Shown here one piece after another: positions 19,641 to 28,581 of a stretch of 44,615 bases of DNA. Under the pieces are notes generated by a model, which did not search any database, was not told the DNA's origin, and saw only the letters and a list, made by a program, of their open reading frames with translations. Origin of the DNA: Flavobacteriales bacterium (GTDB lineage: Bacteria; Bacteroidota; Bacteroidia; Flavobacteriales_D; Sanyastnellaceae); NCBI GenBank assembly GCA_947463065.1, contig CANHSF010000003.1:1-44615 (forward strand), read 5' to 3'. How positions within the stretch are numbered: position 1 is the first letter of the stretch; the number at the start of each line of letters is the position of its first letter. The position numbers and the translations under genes are program-made.

Positions 19641-19668
19641 CAAAAACCCCTCTAAAGAGGGGTTTTGC
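19641..19668. terminator. Bidirectional intrinsic terminator between convergent genes
   Basis: CAAAAACCCCTCTAAAGAGGGGTTTTG hairpin with A/T flanks. Confidence 0.88.
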
Positions 19669-19694
19669 TCCGTAGGGATATGAAACCAAAAAAT

Positions 19695-20117
19695 CTAAAC
19701 TAATGCAGGTTCCTGTTCCTGCACGTTCTTGTGGCCTCGGCCATAAACCGGACCTATATACTCCTCGTTGTAAGCCAACGCAAGATTTAGCACGTAAAAT
19801 CCATTGAAAAAACACACCAAGATGTAATCGATCACCGAGTATTTGCCAAAGCTTTGGGCAATCTCGATAAACAATCGAAACAAAAAGTAGATGTTGTAAA
19901 GCGGGACCAGGAAAAAGCCAATGTGGCTTACCGGGCGACCGACCATGCGCAGCACTTCGATAACATTGTATACTGGAATAAAAGCAGCATACCAGCGGCG
20001 GCCAGCCTTCTCAAATAATTTTGCACCACCGACAGCACCAATGACGACAATGAACATTCCCAACATGAGGTATCCAGGATATTCTCTGAAAAGTGTTTGA
20101 ATCAAGTCCGGTTTCAT
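19695..20117 (-). CDS. Integral membrane protein, DUF5684-like
   Basis: Multiple TM segments; GRRWYAAFIPVYNVIEVLRMVGRPVSHIGFFLVPLYNIYFLFRLFIEIAQSFGK. Confidence 0.68.
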   Translation of the reverse strand: MKPDLIQTLFREYPGYLMLGMFIVVIGAVGGAKLFEKAGRRWYAAFIPVYNVIEVLRMVGRPVSHIGFFLVPLYNIYFLFRLFIEIAQSFGKYSVIDYILVCFFNGFYVLNLALAYNEEYIGPVYGRGHKNVQEQEPALV

Positions 20118-20248
20118 AGCAGTAAAATTTTATGGTTAGACGTTTTGTTTCAGCGCTCATAGGTAAGACGCACCTGAAAATCAATGGTTGCCACTTTTTT
20201 TTACTTTTTCGTAACTTTTCCGAAACGCGGCCGTTCAATCGCGGTCGA

Positions 20249-20746
20249 TCAATCGGGTTTTACCAATGTTTTTGAGTAAATGATGTTGCTTTTGTTTTGG
20301 GCCCGATCCACAATGAAAATCTCGAATCGGCAGGTATCTCGCCCGGTGTTGATTGCCCAATTTCCAATTTCAACTTCCACAAACCCCTTCTGCGTCTTGT
20401 TTTGACCGGTGGGTTCCGCATACGGTGCGCGATAGTAATACGGCACGTAATCGGGATCTACGCAGGGGTCCAATTCGTACAACTCCCATACCCCATTATC
20501 CAATTCGTAATACTTCATGAAGATGTTGTAATACTTCCTGCAATCGTAGTTTTCGCCCTCGAACTCCCCTTCGTTCAAACCAAAATCGCCATCACCATCG
20601 GTAAAATCAATCGCAAAATAGGCCGAATCGCCTATGATTTCCTGCGCGCGCATGCCGATCGCCGGTGTATCTGGATAAGATTCCCTTTTTAGGCAGGACA
20701 CCAATCCTGTCACCAATAGAATGAAAAAGAAAAATCGATTGTTCAT
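20249..20746 (-). CDS. Hypothetical lipoprotein
   Basis: MNNRFFFFILLVTGLVSCLKRES lipobox; FTDGDGDFGLNEGE acidic segment common in Bacteroidota surface lipoproteins. Confidence 0.72.
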   Translation of the reverse strand: MNNRFFFFILLVTGLVSCLKRESYPDTPAIGMRAQEIIGDSAYFAIDFTDGDGDFGLNEGEFEGENYDCRKYYNIFMKYYELDNGVWELYELDPCVDPDYVPYYYRAPYAEPTGQNKTQKGFVEVEIGNWAINTGRDTCRFEIFIVDRAQNKSNIIYSKTLVKPD

Positions 20747-20769
20747 ACCGCGAATAGGGCTTTTCTTTG
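20739..20769 (+). promoter_or_regulatory. Candidate promoter TTG-N20-TTTCTTTG before the LuxE-like gene
   Basis: Spacing fits the Bacteroidota consensus; -7-like element imperfect (TT instead of TA). Confidence 0.3.
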
Positions 20770-20778
20770 CATCGTCGA

Positions 20779-21765
20779 ATGGACATTGCAACGCTAAATA
20801 TACAACAAATAGTGGATCACTCCACCTCTCGCTTTGACGATGTCGTGCACGAAGTTTTCCAATACCAAGCTCGGCATAACGTCATTTACAAAGACTACTT
20901 GCAAGCACTCCGGGTTCGCCCAGACGAGGTAAAAGATTACACAAAAATTCCATTTCTACCGATTTCATTCTTTAAAACCCACGATGTGCGCAGCGGATCT
21001 TGGTCTGCCGAAACAACCTTCACCAGCAGCGGAACCACAGGCGCAACGACCAGCCAACATGCCGTGCGCTCAAAGGCCGATTATGTCGATCACACCATAC
21101 GGCTCTTTGAAAGCATCTACGGACAAGTATCTGAATATTGTATCCTTGGGCTATTGCCCAGCTACTTGGAACGTTCAGGATCGGGTTTAATCACCATGGT
21201 AGAGGGCTTTATGGAACGCAGCAAGCATCCACAAAATGGGTATTTCCTTTATGATCACCAAGCCCTTGCCGATCGTTTGCTTGCTTTGGAAGCGGTGGGC
21301 CAAAAAACCCTTTTGATCGGGGTAACATTTGGCTTGCTCGATTTTGCCGAAAATTTCGCCATTCCGCTGCATTCCACGCTTGTAATGGAAACAGGGGGAA
21401 TGAAAGGACGTGGTCGCGAAATGACCCGAGAAGAGGTCCATCGCGCATTGGAAAAGGCGTTCGAAATCTCCTCCGTGCACAGTGAATACGGCATGACCGA
21501 ATTGAGCAGTCAAGCCTATTCCGTTGGGCAAGGCATCTATTTGCCGGGACAAGGCATACGTGTGCTGGTGCGCGACACCACCGATCCGCTCTCTTGTTTT
21601 GAATATGGCTCTGGTGGGCTCAACATCATCGATCTGGCCAATGCCCATACCTGTTCCTTTATCGCCACCGAAGATCTGGGCAAAGTGCACCCCGACGGAC
21701 GATTTGAAGTTTTGGGGCGATTCGACCAAAGCGACGCGCGTGGATGCAATTTGATGGTCATTTAA
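20779..21765 (+). CDS. LuxE/PaaK-like acyl-protein synthetase (acyl transferase)
   Basis: ETTFTSSGTTGATTSQHAVRS, YCILGLLPSYLERSGSGLITMVEGFM, VHSEYGMTELSSQAYSVG. Confidence 0.83.
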   Translation: MDIATLNIQQIVDHSTSRFDDVVHEVFQYQARHNVIYKDYLQALRVRPDEVKDYTKIPFLPISFFKTHDVRSGSWSAETTFTSSGTTGATTSQHAVRSKADYVDHTIRLFESIYGQVSEYCILGLLPSYLERSGSGLITMVEGFMERSKHPQNGYFLYDHQALADRLLALEAVGQKTLLIGVTFGLLDFAENFAIPLHSTLVMETGGMKGRGREMTREEVHRALEKAFEISSVHSEYGMTELSSQAYSVGQGIYLPGQGIRVLVRDTTDPLSCFEYGSGGLNIIDLANAHTCSFIATEDLGKVHPDGRFEVLGRFDQSDARGCNLMVI

Positions 21766-21922
21766 CCCTGTTCACAATTCAAGGTATTTTGCCTCCCAAA
21801 AGCAACCTTCCATGCAGCCCGACGTCTTACTTTTGTCGAATGAAAATTCGATTGGTATTTACGGAGCGGATCCGGTAGTCCGACACCCAGAGATATCAAG
21901 AAAATTCATGATTTCCTAAACA

Positions 21923-21962
21923 AATAACCAAGGCTTCCTCACGGAGGCCTTCGTTATTTTTT
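21923..21962. terminator. Bidirectional intrinsic terminator between convergent genes
   Basis: AATAACcAAGGCtTCC-TCAC-GGAgGCCTTcGTTATTTTTT. Confidence 0.85.
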
Positions 21963-21976
21963 AGTATCCCTATGGA

Positions 21977-22897
21977 TCATCTCACTACCGGTACCTTGGT
22001 GATGTATACAACACCCTCGCTATCGACCAAACGCAGCATATAGATGCCTGCAGGCAACGCTCCCACATCCATCGAGCCATTGGTCCTATTTTCGACATCG
22101 TATTTCGCACCCGAAGCCGTATACAGCTCTATGCGCATGGGCGTTACTTCTTGCGCTAACTGCCAAACGATGTTTGATCCGTCAAAATAGGCACGCCACA
22201 AGCTTTCTCCCAATTCTTCATTTATTCCAACATAATCAGCCAAATCGCATAGCGGAGGCTCGGGATAATAAGAATACTCGAACTCTCCTTGGTGCTTGAA
22301 ACAACTCAGTGTAAAGCTCATTTCTTGGGTCATCCAAACCGCATGACCCAAGGGGTGACGATCGGAGCCAATGCCTTCGATATAGGTATACCAAAAAGGC
22401 GAACACATATCTTGGTAAGGCATCAATTGCCACCTGGTCCTATAACTATCGTTCATCCAAACCGAATCGATGGACTGCACCACGAACAAACTCATATCCA
22501 AACTAATGGGCAAATACAAACTATCGCCTACTTCGTCCAAGGTAAAATCATAAACCAAATACTCCTGCTCGGCCTCTAAACACGTATTGCCAAACTCGCC
22601 AAATCCGATTTTGCGATAATAGACCCTTTTGTTTTCCTCACGCATGCCCGCTACAAGTAAAGGGGAATTTGGATTGCTCGCATATCGCAGATAAATTTTA
22701 TGATACAGTGTGTCTTCTACTAGTGTGTCGCCATCCATGGCGAAGGAGGCGAATGAGGTGGATGTAGGCCCACCGTTACCAGCAAAGTATCGTTTGATGA
22801 TCCATTCGGCGTCATCTACCGGAAACGGAGTGTAGTCTTGGCCTAACGAGGAAAAGTGCACCAGCGCACACGCGAACAAGCAAAAGACATTTTTCAT
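21977..22897 (-). CDS. Secreted protein with C-terminal T9SS type A-like sorting domain
   Basis: Signal peptide MKNVFCLFACALVHFSSLGQ; C-terminus PMRIELYTASGAKYDVENRTNGSMDVGALPAGIYMLRLVDSEGVVYITKVPVVR. Confidence 0.78.
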   Translation of the reverse strand: MKNVFCLFACALVHFSSLGQDYTPFPVDDAEWIIKRYFAGNGGPTSTSFASFAMDGDTLVEDTLYHKIYLRYASNPNSPLLVAGMREENKRVYYRKIGFGEFGNTCLEAEQEYLVYDFTLDEVGDSLYLPISLDMSLFVVQSIDSVWMNDSYRTRWQLMPYQDMCSPFWYTYIEGIGSDRHPLGHAVWMTQEMSFTLSCFKHQGEFEYSYYPEPPLCDLADYVGINEELGESLWRAYFDGSNIVWQLAQEVTPMRIELYTASGAKYDVENRTNGSMDVGALPAGIYMLRLVDSEGVVYITKVPVVR

Positions 22898-22966
22898 AAG
22901 ATGGAGGTTTAGTTCTCCAAATATACAAATCGGATGACCACCCCCCTACTACTTCGAAAATGCGAA

Positions 22967-24259
22967 CTAGTCCGATACTTCCACCAAAAAATAATCCTTT
23001 TTACCCTTTTGCAAGAAAATCAAATTCCCCGGCAACACATCATCCCGAACAATCATTCGGCCATGTAGTGCTTTCTCCTTGTTAACGCTTATGCTATTTT
23101 CATCCAATGCTCTTTTGGCTTTGCCGTTGCTGTCAAAAAATCCCGTTTTCACCAGAGCGTCTTGGATGGAGACTCCCGCCTCCAGTTCCGACCACGTCAG
23201 TTGACCCTTGGGCAAGGCCTCAGCCACTTGATTCAATACCGCTGCAGGCATTGCCTTCATTTCGGCCACTGTGGACTTCCCGAAGAGAATTCCAGATGCC
23301 GCAATGGCAATATCCAAATCCTCTTTGCTATGCACACGAATGGTGATGTCCTCGGCCAATGCCTTTTGCAACAATCGACGCCCCTTGTCCAAGGCATGTT
23401 CAGCTTCCAACGCCTGAATTTCCTCTTGCGTTTTGAGGGTGAAAATTCGAATATAATTGACCACATCCTCATCACTGGCGTTGAGCCAAAACTGATAAAA
23501 TGCATAAGGAGAAGTGCGGTTGGGATCCAACCAGATATTGCCTCCTTCGGTTTTCCCGAACTTGGTGCCATCGGCCTTTTTGATGAGTGGAGTGGTCAGG
23601 GCGAACGCCTCTCCCCCATCCATTCTACGAATGAGCTCGGTGCCGGTGGTGATGTTGCCCCATTGATCACTGCCTCCCATCTGCAGCATCACACCTTTAT
23701 TCTTCCACAAATGGTAAAAGTCGTAACCCTGTATCAATTGGTAGGTAAACTCAGTAAAGCTCATGCCTTCTCTATCCTCGCCGCTGATGCGGTTTTTTAC
23801 CGAATCCTTGGCCATCATGTAGTTTACCGTAAGGCGCTTGCCAACGTCGCGGATGAAGTCCAAAAAACCAAAGTCCTTGAACCAATCGTAATTGTTGACG
23901 AATTCTGCCGAATTCTCACCGCAATCAAAATTCAAAAACTTCTCCATTTGCTTGCGCTGGCATTCTTGGTTGTGGCGCAAAACGTCTTCATTCAACAAAT
24001 TGCGTTCAGCCGACTTGCCGCTTGGATCGCCCACCATACCCGTTGCGCCGCCGATAAGGGCTATTGGCTTGTGTCCGCAACTTTGAAAATGCAACAAGGT
24101 CATGATCTGCACCAAATTCCCCACCCCAAGTGAATCTGCTGTTGGGTCAAATCCAATGTACCCTTTAGTCACCCCTTTTTGGAGCATTTCTTCGGTGCCC
24201 GGCATCGCATCGTGCAACATGCGACGCCATTTCAATTCCTCAATAAAATTCTTTTTCAT
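22967..24259 (-). CDS. tyrS: Tyrosyl-tRNA synthetase
   Basis: YIGFDPTADSLGVGNLVQIMTLLHFQ, GGSDQWGNITTGTELIRR, KFGKTEGGNIWLDP, C-terminal S4 domain. Confidence 0.96.
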   Translation of the reverse strand: MKKNFIEELKWRRMLHDAMPGTEEMLQKGVTKGYIGFDPTADSLGVGNLVQIMTLLHFQSCGHKPIALIGGATGMVGDPSGKSAERNLLNEDVLRHNQECQRKQMEKFLNFDCGENSAEFVNNYDWFKDFGFLDFIRDVGKRLTVNYMMAKDSVKNRISGEDREGMSFTEFTYQLIQGYDFYHLWKNKGVMLQMGGSDQWGNITTGTELIRRMDGGEAFALTTPLIKKADGTKFGKTEGGNIWLDPNRTSPYAFYQFWLNASDEDVVNYIRIFTLKTQEEIQALEAEHALDKGRRLLQKALAEDITIRVHSKEDLDIAIAASGILFGKSTVAEMKAMPAAVLNQVAEALPKGQLTWSELEAGVSIQDALVKTGFFDSNGKAKRALDENSISVNKEKALHGRMIVRDDVLPGNLIFLQKGKKDYFLVEVSD

Positions 24260-24299
24260 TACCACGAATTTTGAACGCGCGAAAATACAACCAAAGCGA

Positions 24300-25580
24300 T
24301 TACAATACAGGAACCAATTGTTCCAATCCGATGCCTCTTGATCCCTTCACCAAGATCAACTTGTCACGCCACTGTTGCTCTTTCAAATGGATCATCGCCT
24401 CCTCCACATTGGTAAATCCAAGTGCTCCATTGTTTTGAGCAATTTCCCTGAACCAAGTACCCACCCAAATGCCCTTGAGTTGGAGTTGTTGAGCGAGATT
24501 AAAAATGCGCTCATGTTCCATTTGCGAGGCTTCGCCCAATTCACGCATATCGCCCAATACAAAGGTTTTGTCGGCGTGATTTTGTCGGGCAAACGCCTGC
24601 AACGCGTGTTCCATGCTGCTTGGATTGGCATTGTAGGCGTCCAAAATGAGATCGTTGTATGCGGTTTTGTGCCATTGCGACCGATTGTTGTCGGGCTGAT
24701 AAGCTCCAATGGCTTGATGAATATCGGCTTCCAGTACACCAAAGTGTCGGCCAACCGCTATCGATGCTGCGATGTTGTACAAATTATATGCACCCGCCAA
24801 ATGGGTCGTCACCTCTGTGGTTGCGCCCTCCCACGTGCTAGAATACACCAAGGTCGGACTTTCGCTCACGACCTTGAGGTCCATACCCCCGTGGTGAAAG
24901 CCGTATTCAACACGTTGCGCTCCTGCTGCTGCTTCGGACATGCGCGGTAGTTCGGGATTTACAAAAACCACCCCGCCGCGTTCTTTCACTGCCTCAAACA
25001 ACTCGCGCTTGCCAATGAATACACCTTCTTCTCCACCGAAACCTTCCAAATGGGCCTTTCCAATATTGGTGATTAAACCGTGTGTAGGCAGCGCATAACG
25101 GCAATAACCCGCAATTTCCTTTTGATGATTGGCTCCCATCTCGATAATGGCCAAGGTGGTGGTTGAAGCCATCGACAACAAGGTCAATGGAACACCGATG
25201 TGGTTGTTCAAATTTCCTTTGGTGGCGTGCACTTCAAACTTCTTGAGCAACACATTCCGAACCAATTCCTTGGTTGTCGTTTTACCATTGCTGCCCGTAA
25301 TGCCCAGCACCGGTATATCGAAAGTTTGTCGGTAGCGCAGCGCAACTTCTTGCAGAGCCGCGAGCACATCCTCCACCACAACCATGCGATCGTCAGATTT
25401 GAAGTGCTCCTCGTCGATAACAGCCATGGAAGCACCCGCATCCAAAGCTTGTTGTGCAAAGCTGTTGCCATTGAACCGCTCTCCTTTGAGGGCAAAAAAT
25501 ATCGCGCCTGCAGGGATGTTGCGTGTATCTGTGGTCACTTTGCGCACTTGCAAATAGTGTTTGAAAATGGTGTCGATCAT
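24300..25580 (-). CDS. murF: UDP-N-acetylmuramoyl-tripeptide--D-alanyl-D-alanine ligase
   Basis: VTTDTRNIPAGAIFFALKGERFNGNSFAQQALDAGA, GITGSNGKTTTKELV, NLNNHIGVPLTLL; start at 25580 chosen (MIDTIFKHYLQ). Confidence 0.94.
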   Translation of the reverse strand: MIDTIFKHYLQVRKVTTDTRNIPAGAIFFALKGERFNGNSFAQQALDAGASMAVIDEEHFKSDDRMVVVEDVLAALQEVALRYRQTFDIPVLGITGSNGKTTTKELVRNVLLKKFEVHATKGNLNNHIGVPLTLLSMASTTTLAIIEMGANHQKEIAGYCRYALPTHGLITNIGKAHLEGFGGEEGVFIGKRELFEAVKERGGVVFVNPELPRMSEAAAGAQRVEYGFHHGGMDLKVVSESPTLVYSSTWEGATTEVTTHLAGAYNLYNIAASIAVGRHFGVLEADIHQAIGAYQPDNNRSQWHKTAYNDLILDAYNANPSSMEHALQAFARQNHADKTFVLGDMRELGEASQMEHERIFNLAQQLQLKGIWVGTWFREIAQNNGALGFTNVEEAMIHLKEQQWRDKLILVKGSRGIGLEQLVPVL

Positions 25581-25591
25581 AGGACCAAAAT

Positions 25592-25623
25592 AAAAAACCC
25601 CGAAGCAGATGCTCCGGGGTTTG
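25592..25623 (-). terminator. Intrinsic terminator of gldJ
   Basis: AAACCCCGGAGCATCTGCTTCGGGGTTTTTT hairpin with U-tract on minus strand. Confidence 0.85.
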
Positions 25624-25647
25624 TATTGTGATTTGAACAATGTATTC

Positions 25648-27396
25648 TTATTCTTTTCCGCCAATACCAGTTGGGCTACCAACGCGATCCATTGCACAAC
25701 GGAATCCAAGCGTTGACATGGCACGGCGCTCATCCAAGAAGCGGCGTGTTCCAGGTATGGTATAGTACGCACGATCTCTCCAGTTACCGCCCTTGTAAAC
25801 ACGAGCGCGGTTGTTGATCAACGTGGTGGTTCCCCATTCGTACATGCGGTTCTGATCTTGTTCTTTATCGGCATCGCTATAGTAGATACTGCTTTGGAAG
25901 TCTCCGTCGTCATAATCGATGTAATCCGATTTGCGGTAATTGCGACGATCGATGTTTTCCTCAACAGTTACTTGACGCTTGCGCACTTCACCCGGCGTAT
26001 TGTCAATGTAATCGCTTACTCCGTCGCGAAGATCTGGGGCAATGGGCGAATCGCTATCCACGATCAATTCCATTACCTCTTGCATCAAGTCTTGGGCTTC
26101 ATCGATTTTGCGTTCTTTCTCTTTGTCACCTGCTTGCGTAACTTTCTCCAAACAGTTGTTGATCAACGTATTGTCCGCTTCGGTCAATTTAGCTCCAGCT
26201 TGTTCTTGGTATTTGGTCAAGAAGTAGCTCACGCCGTTGATATCATAGATGTTTTTGTCGTATTTGTCGGCAAATGAACCATCGCTATTCAGCACGCGCG
26301 TCTCATAGACGTTACCGCGGAAAGGACGGAATTCGCTTTTATCTTCTGGAGATAGTGGACGGTAAACATCCATCACCCATTCCGATACGTTGCCCGACAT
26401 GTTGTACAAACCGTAATCGTTTGGAGGATAAGCATAGACAGGAGCAGTGATATCTGCGTTATCATTGAGGTAACCGGCAACCCCCATCATATCCCCGCTG
26501 CCACGCACGAAGTTGGCACGGATGGTACCAAAGAAGCGGCCTCCATTGTCGTCGTTGCGCACGTAGTGACCATTCCATGGGTAAGTTCTGCGATCGGTGA
26601 TCAATTCTTGGAATGAGTTTCCGATCAATCCCAACGCAGCGTACTCCCATTCAGCCTCGGTAGGCAAGCGGTAACGTGGCAACAAAATACCATCTTCCAA
26701 GCGAACCAAACGGGTTCCGGTTCCTTTTGGACTGTAATCTCTCATTTGACCACCGCCACTTGCATCGGCGTATTGACCACTCAGATAAGCATCAGTATTG
26801 AAATGTTCTTCGTCGGTTTGGCCGGTTGGATTGTGTTCCATCAAGCCCTCGCGAATCAAGATCAACTCGTTCACACGGTCAGATCTCCAAGCACAGAACT
26901 CATTGGCTTGCAACCAGCTCACACCCACCACAGGGTAATCTTGGTAAGCGGGGTGGCGCAAATAGTAGTCGACATATGGATCGTTGAATTCCATTTTTTC
27001 GCGCCAAACCAATGTATCCGGCAATGCGCGATTGATGATCTCGGGATAGCTTTCTCCGTAAACCAATTTGAGATAATGCAAGTAATCCAACCAATATTGG
27101 TTGGTGACCTCTGTTTCATCCAAATAGTAGGAGGACACCGTGACACGGCGTGGATAATTGTCCCAACCAAAAGCCACGTCGTCTTCTACGCGTCCCATGG
27201 TGAAGGTACCGCCCTCGATGAGCACTAGACCAGGACCGGTTTCTTGTTCGATGTAGGCATTGCGTTCGTAGCCGCCGTTTTTCTCGTCGTTGTAACTCCA
27301 ACCGGTTGCTCCGGAACGCTCTGGTTCACACGAACTCAAAAACACAATAGCCGCAAGAGCGACCATGGTGCCAAAGTTTTTTAAGAGGTTCTTCAT
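25648..27396 (-). CDS. gldJ: Gliding motility lipoprotein GldJ (SUMF1/FGE-like fold)
   Basis: Lipobox LSSCEPERSGATGWSYNDEKNGGY; GPGLVLIEGGTFTMGRVEDDVAFGWDNYPRRVTVSSYYLDETEVTNQYW; GGNWRDRAYYTIPGTRRFLDERRAMSTLGFRCAM. Confidence 0.92.
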   Translation of the reverse strand: MKNLLKNFGTMVALAAIVFLSSCEPERSGATGWSYNDEKNGGYERNAYIEQETGPGLVLIEGGTFTMGRVEDDVAFGWDNYPRRVTVSSYYLDETEVTNQYWLDYLHYLKLVYGESYPEIINRALPDTLVWREKMEFNDPYVDYYLRHPAYQDYPVVGVSWLQANEFCAWRSDRVNELILIREGLMEHNPTGQTDEEHFNTDAYLSGQYADASGGGQMRDYSPKGTGTRLVRLEDGILLPRYRLPTEAEWEYAALGLIGNSFQELITDRRTYPWNGHYVRNDDNGGRFFGTIRANFVRGSGDMMGVAGYLNDNADITAPVYAYPPNDYGLYNMSGNVSEWVMDVYRPLSPEDKSEFRPFRGNVYETRVLNSDGSFADKYDKNIYDINGVSYFLTKYQEQAGAKLTEADNTLINNCLEKVTQAGDKEKERKIDEAQDLMQEVMELIVDSDSPIAPDLRDGVSDYIDNTPGEVRKRQVTVEENIDRRNYRKSDYIDYDDGDFQSSIYYSDADKEQDQNRMYEWGTTTLINNRARVYKGGNWRDRAYYTIPGTRRFLDERRAMSTLGFRCAMDRVGSPTGIGGKE

Positions 27397-27456
27397 GATT
27401 TCCTTGATAAAAAATGTTGGTTTAAAACAAAAGTGGACCAATATACAAATAAATAA

Positions 27457-28446
27457 CTAGAAAGAAGGACAAGCTATTGTGCGAAGTGTCTTCTTTTTCT
27501 TGCGGCACTCGAAATTGAATCCGAGCGATACCTCATGTGAACCTCCGGTAGAAGGTGTCAACTCTGAGATGGTCACGTCATAGCTGTAGCCAAAACGGAT
27601 CACATCGGTTTGAATTCCAATGGTGGTGATAAAGCTGTCGCGGTATTTTTCGCCAAAAAGCAATCCGCGGAACCAAACACCAGCCACAAGTGGACCTTTA
27701 TTTACATATACTCCCATATTCAATTGCTGAAACTCCCCCTGACGACGGTAAAGTACGTTGGGTGAAATCTTTGCATCTGCATTCTTGCTTTTCTTTTCGA
27801 TTGGAATCACCGCTCCAGCATGAACCGTATATTTCATAGGCAAGCGGCTGGTTCCGACGATCAACGATTCGTTGGGCTCATTGAGGTGGTGCACTGCAAA
27901 ACCTCCATAAACCACATCGCTAAAGCCCAAAATACCAGCGGAAAAATCGACTGCTTTGACCGCTCCGCCGCGCTGCTGATCGGCTGTTTCGTAGATAAAT
28001 CCTTTGCGCGGATCAATCATATCACCAAACGTTAACTTGCTCCAATCCAATGACTTCTGCAAGTAAGTTGCTTGTAAACCGGCCTTGATGGAGAACTTTC
28101 TGTTGATGGCTTGCTGGTAGCTGTATATACCGCTCACCGTGGTGGTTTTTAGGGTACCCTCGGCGGCGCGGTCATTGAGTACAATGAGTCCCAAGCCACC
28201 TTGAATGGTCTCCACGTGTTGATCGTAGCTCACACTGGAAGTCACAAAGTTACCGCTGAGCGAAGGCCACTGGTTGCGGTAGTTCATCACCAGACGAGGG
28301 CAACGATTGGTACCGGCAAAAGCGGGATTTAAATAGAGTGGATTGGCATAAAACTGAGTAAACTCAGGATCTTGAGCCAATACCGAACTGCTAAATGCGG
28401 AAAGAATAGTGACAATTAATGAGCAGTAGATTAAACTTTTCTTCAT
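27457..28446 (-). CDS. PorP/SprF family type IX secretion system membrane protein
   Basis: AQDPEFTQFYANPLYLNPAFAGTNRCPRLVMNYRNQWPSLSGNFVTSSVSYDQHVETIQGGLGLIVLND. Confidence 0.92.
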   Translation of the reverse strand: MKKSLIYCSLIVTILSAFSSSVLAQDPEFTQFYANPLYLNPAFAGTNRCPRLVMNYRNQWPSLSGNFVTSSVSYDQHVETIQGGLGLIVLNDRAAEGTLKTTTVSGIYSYQQAINRKFSIKAGLQATYLQKSLDWSKLTFGDMIDPRKGFIYETADQQRGGAVKAVDFSAGILGFSDVVYGGFAVHHLNEPNESLIVGTSRLPMKYTVHAGAVIPIEKKSKNADAKISPNVLYRRQGEFQQLNMGVYVNKGPLVAGVWFRGLLFGEKYRDSFITTIGIQTDVIRFGYSYDVTISELTPSTGGSHEVSLGFNFECRKKKKTLRTIACPSF

Positions 28447-28581
28447 CTGAACGATTTTCAATAGGGTGTAAAATCAATTAGCAATATTAAGGCAATTATC
28501 AACAAAAAAAAATATTTGTTGACTGCAATAATCAGACGCAAGAAGTGTTAATGGCGTTGCGTCCAATCTTACCTTAGCGGC

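Noticed and set aside
21841-21912. Possible small peptide MKIRLVFTERIR downstream of the LuxE-like gene
   Set aside because: Stops after 12 codons; no support.
23162-24133. 323-aa plus-strand ORF opposite tyrS
   Set aside because: Antisense to tyrS; no domain signature.
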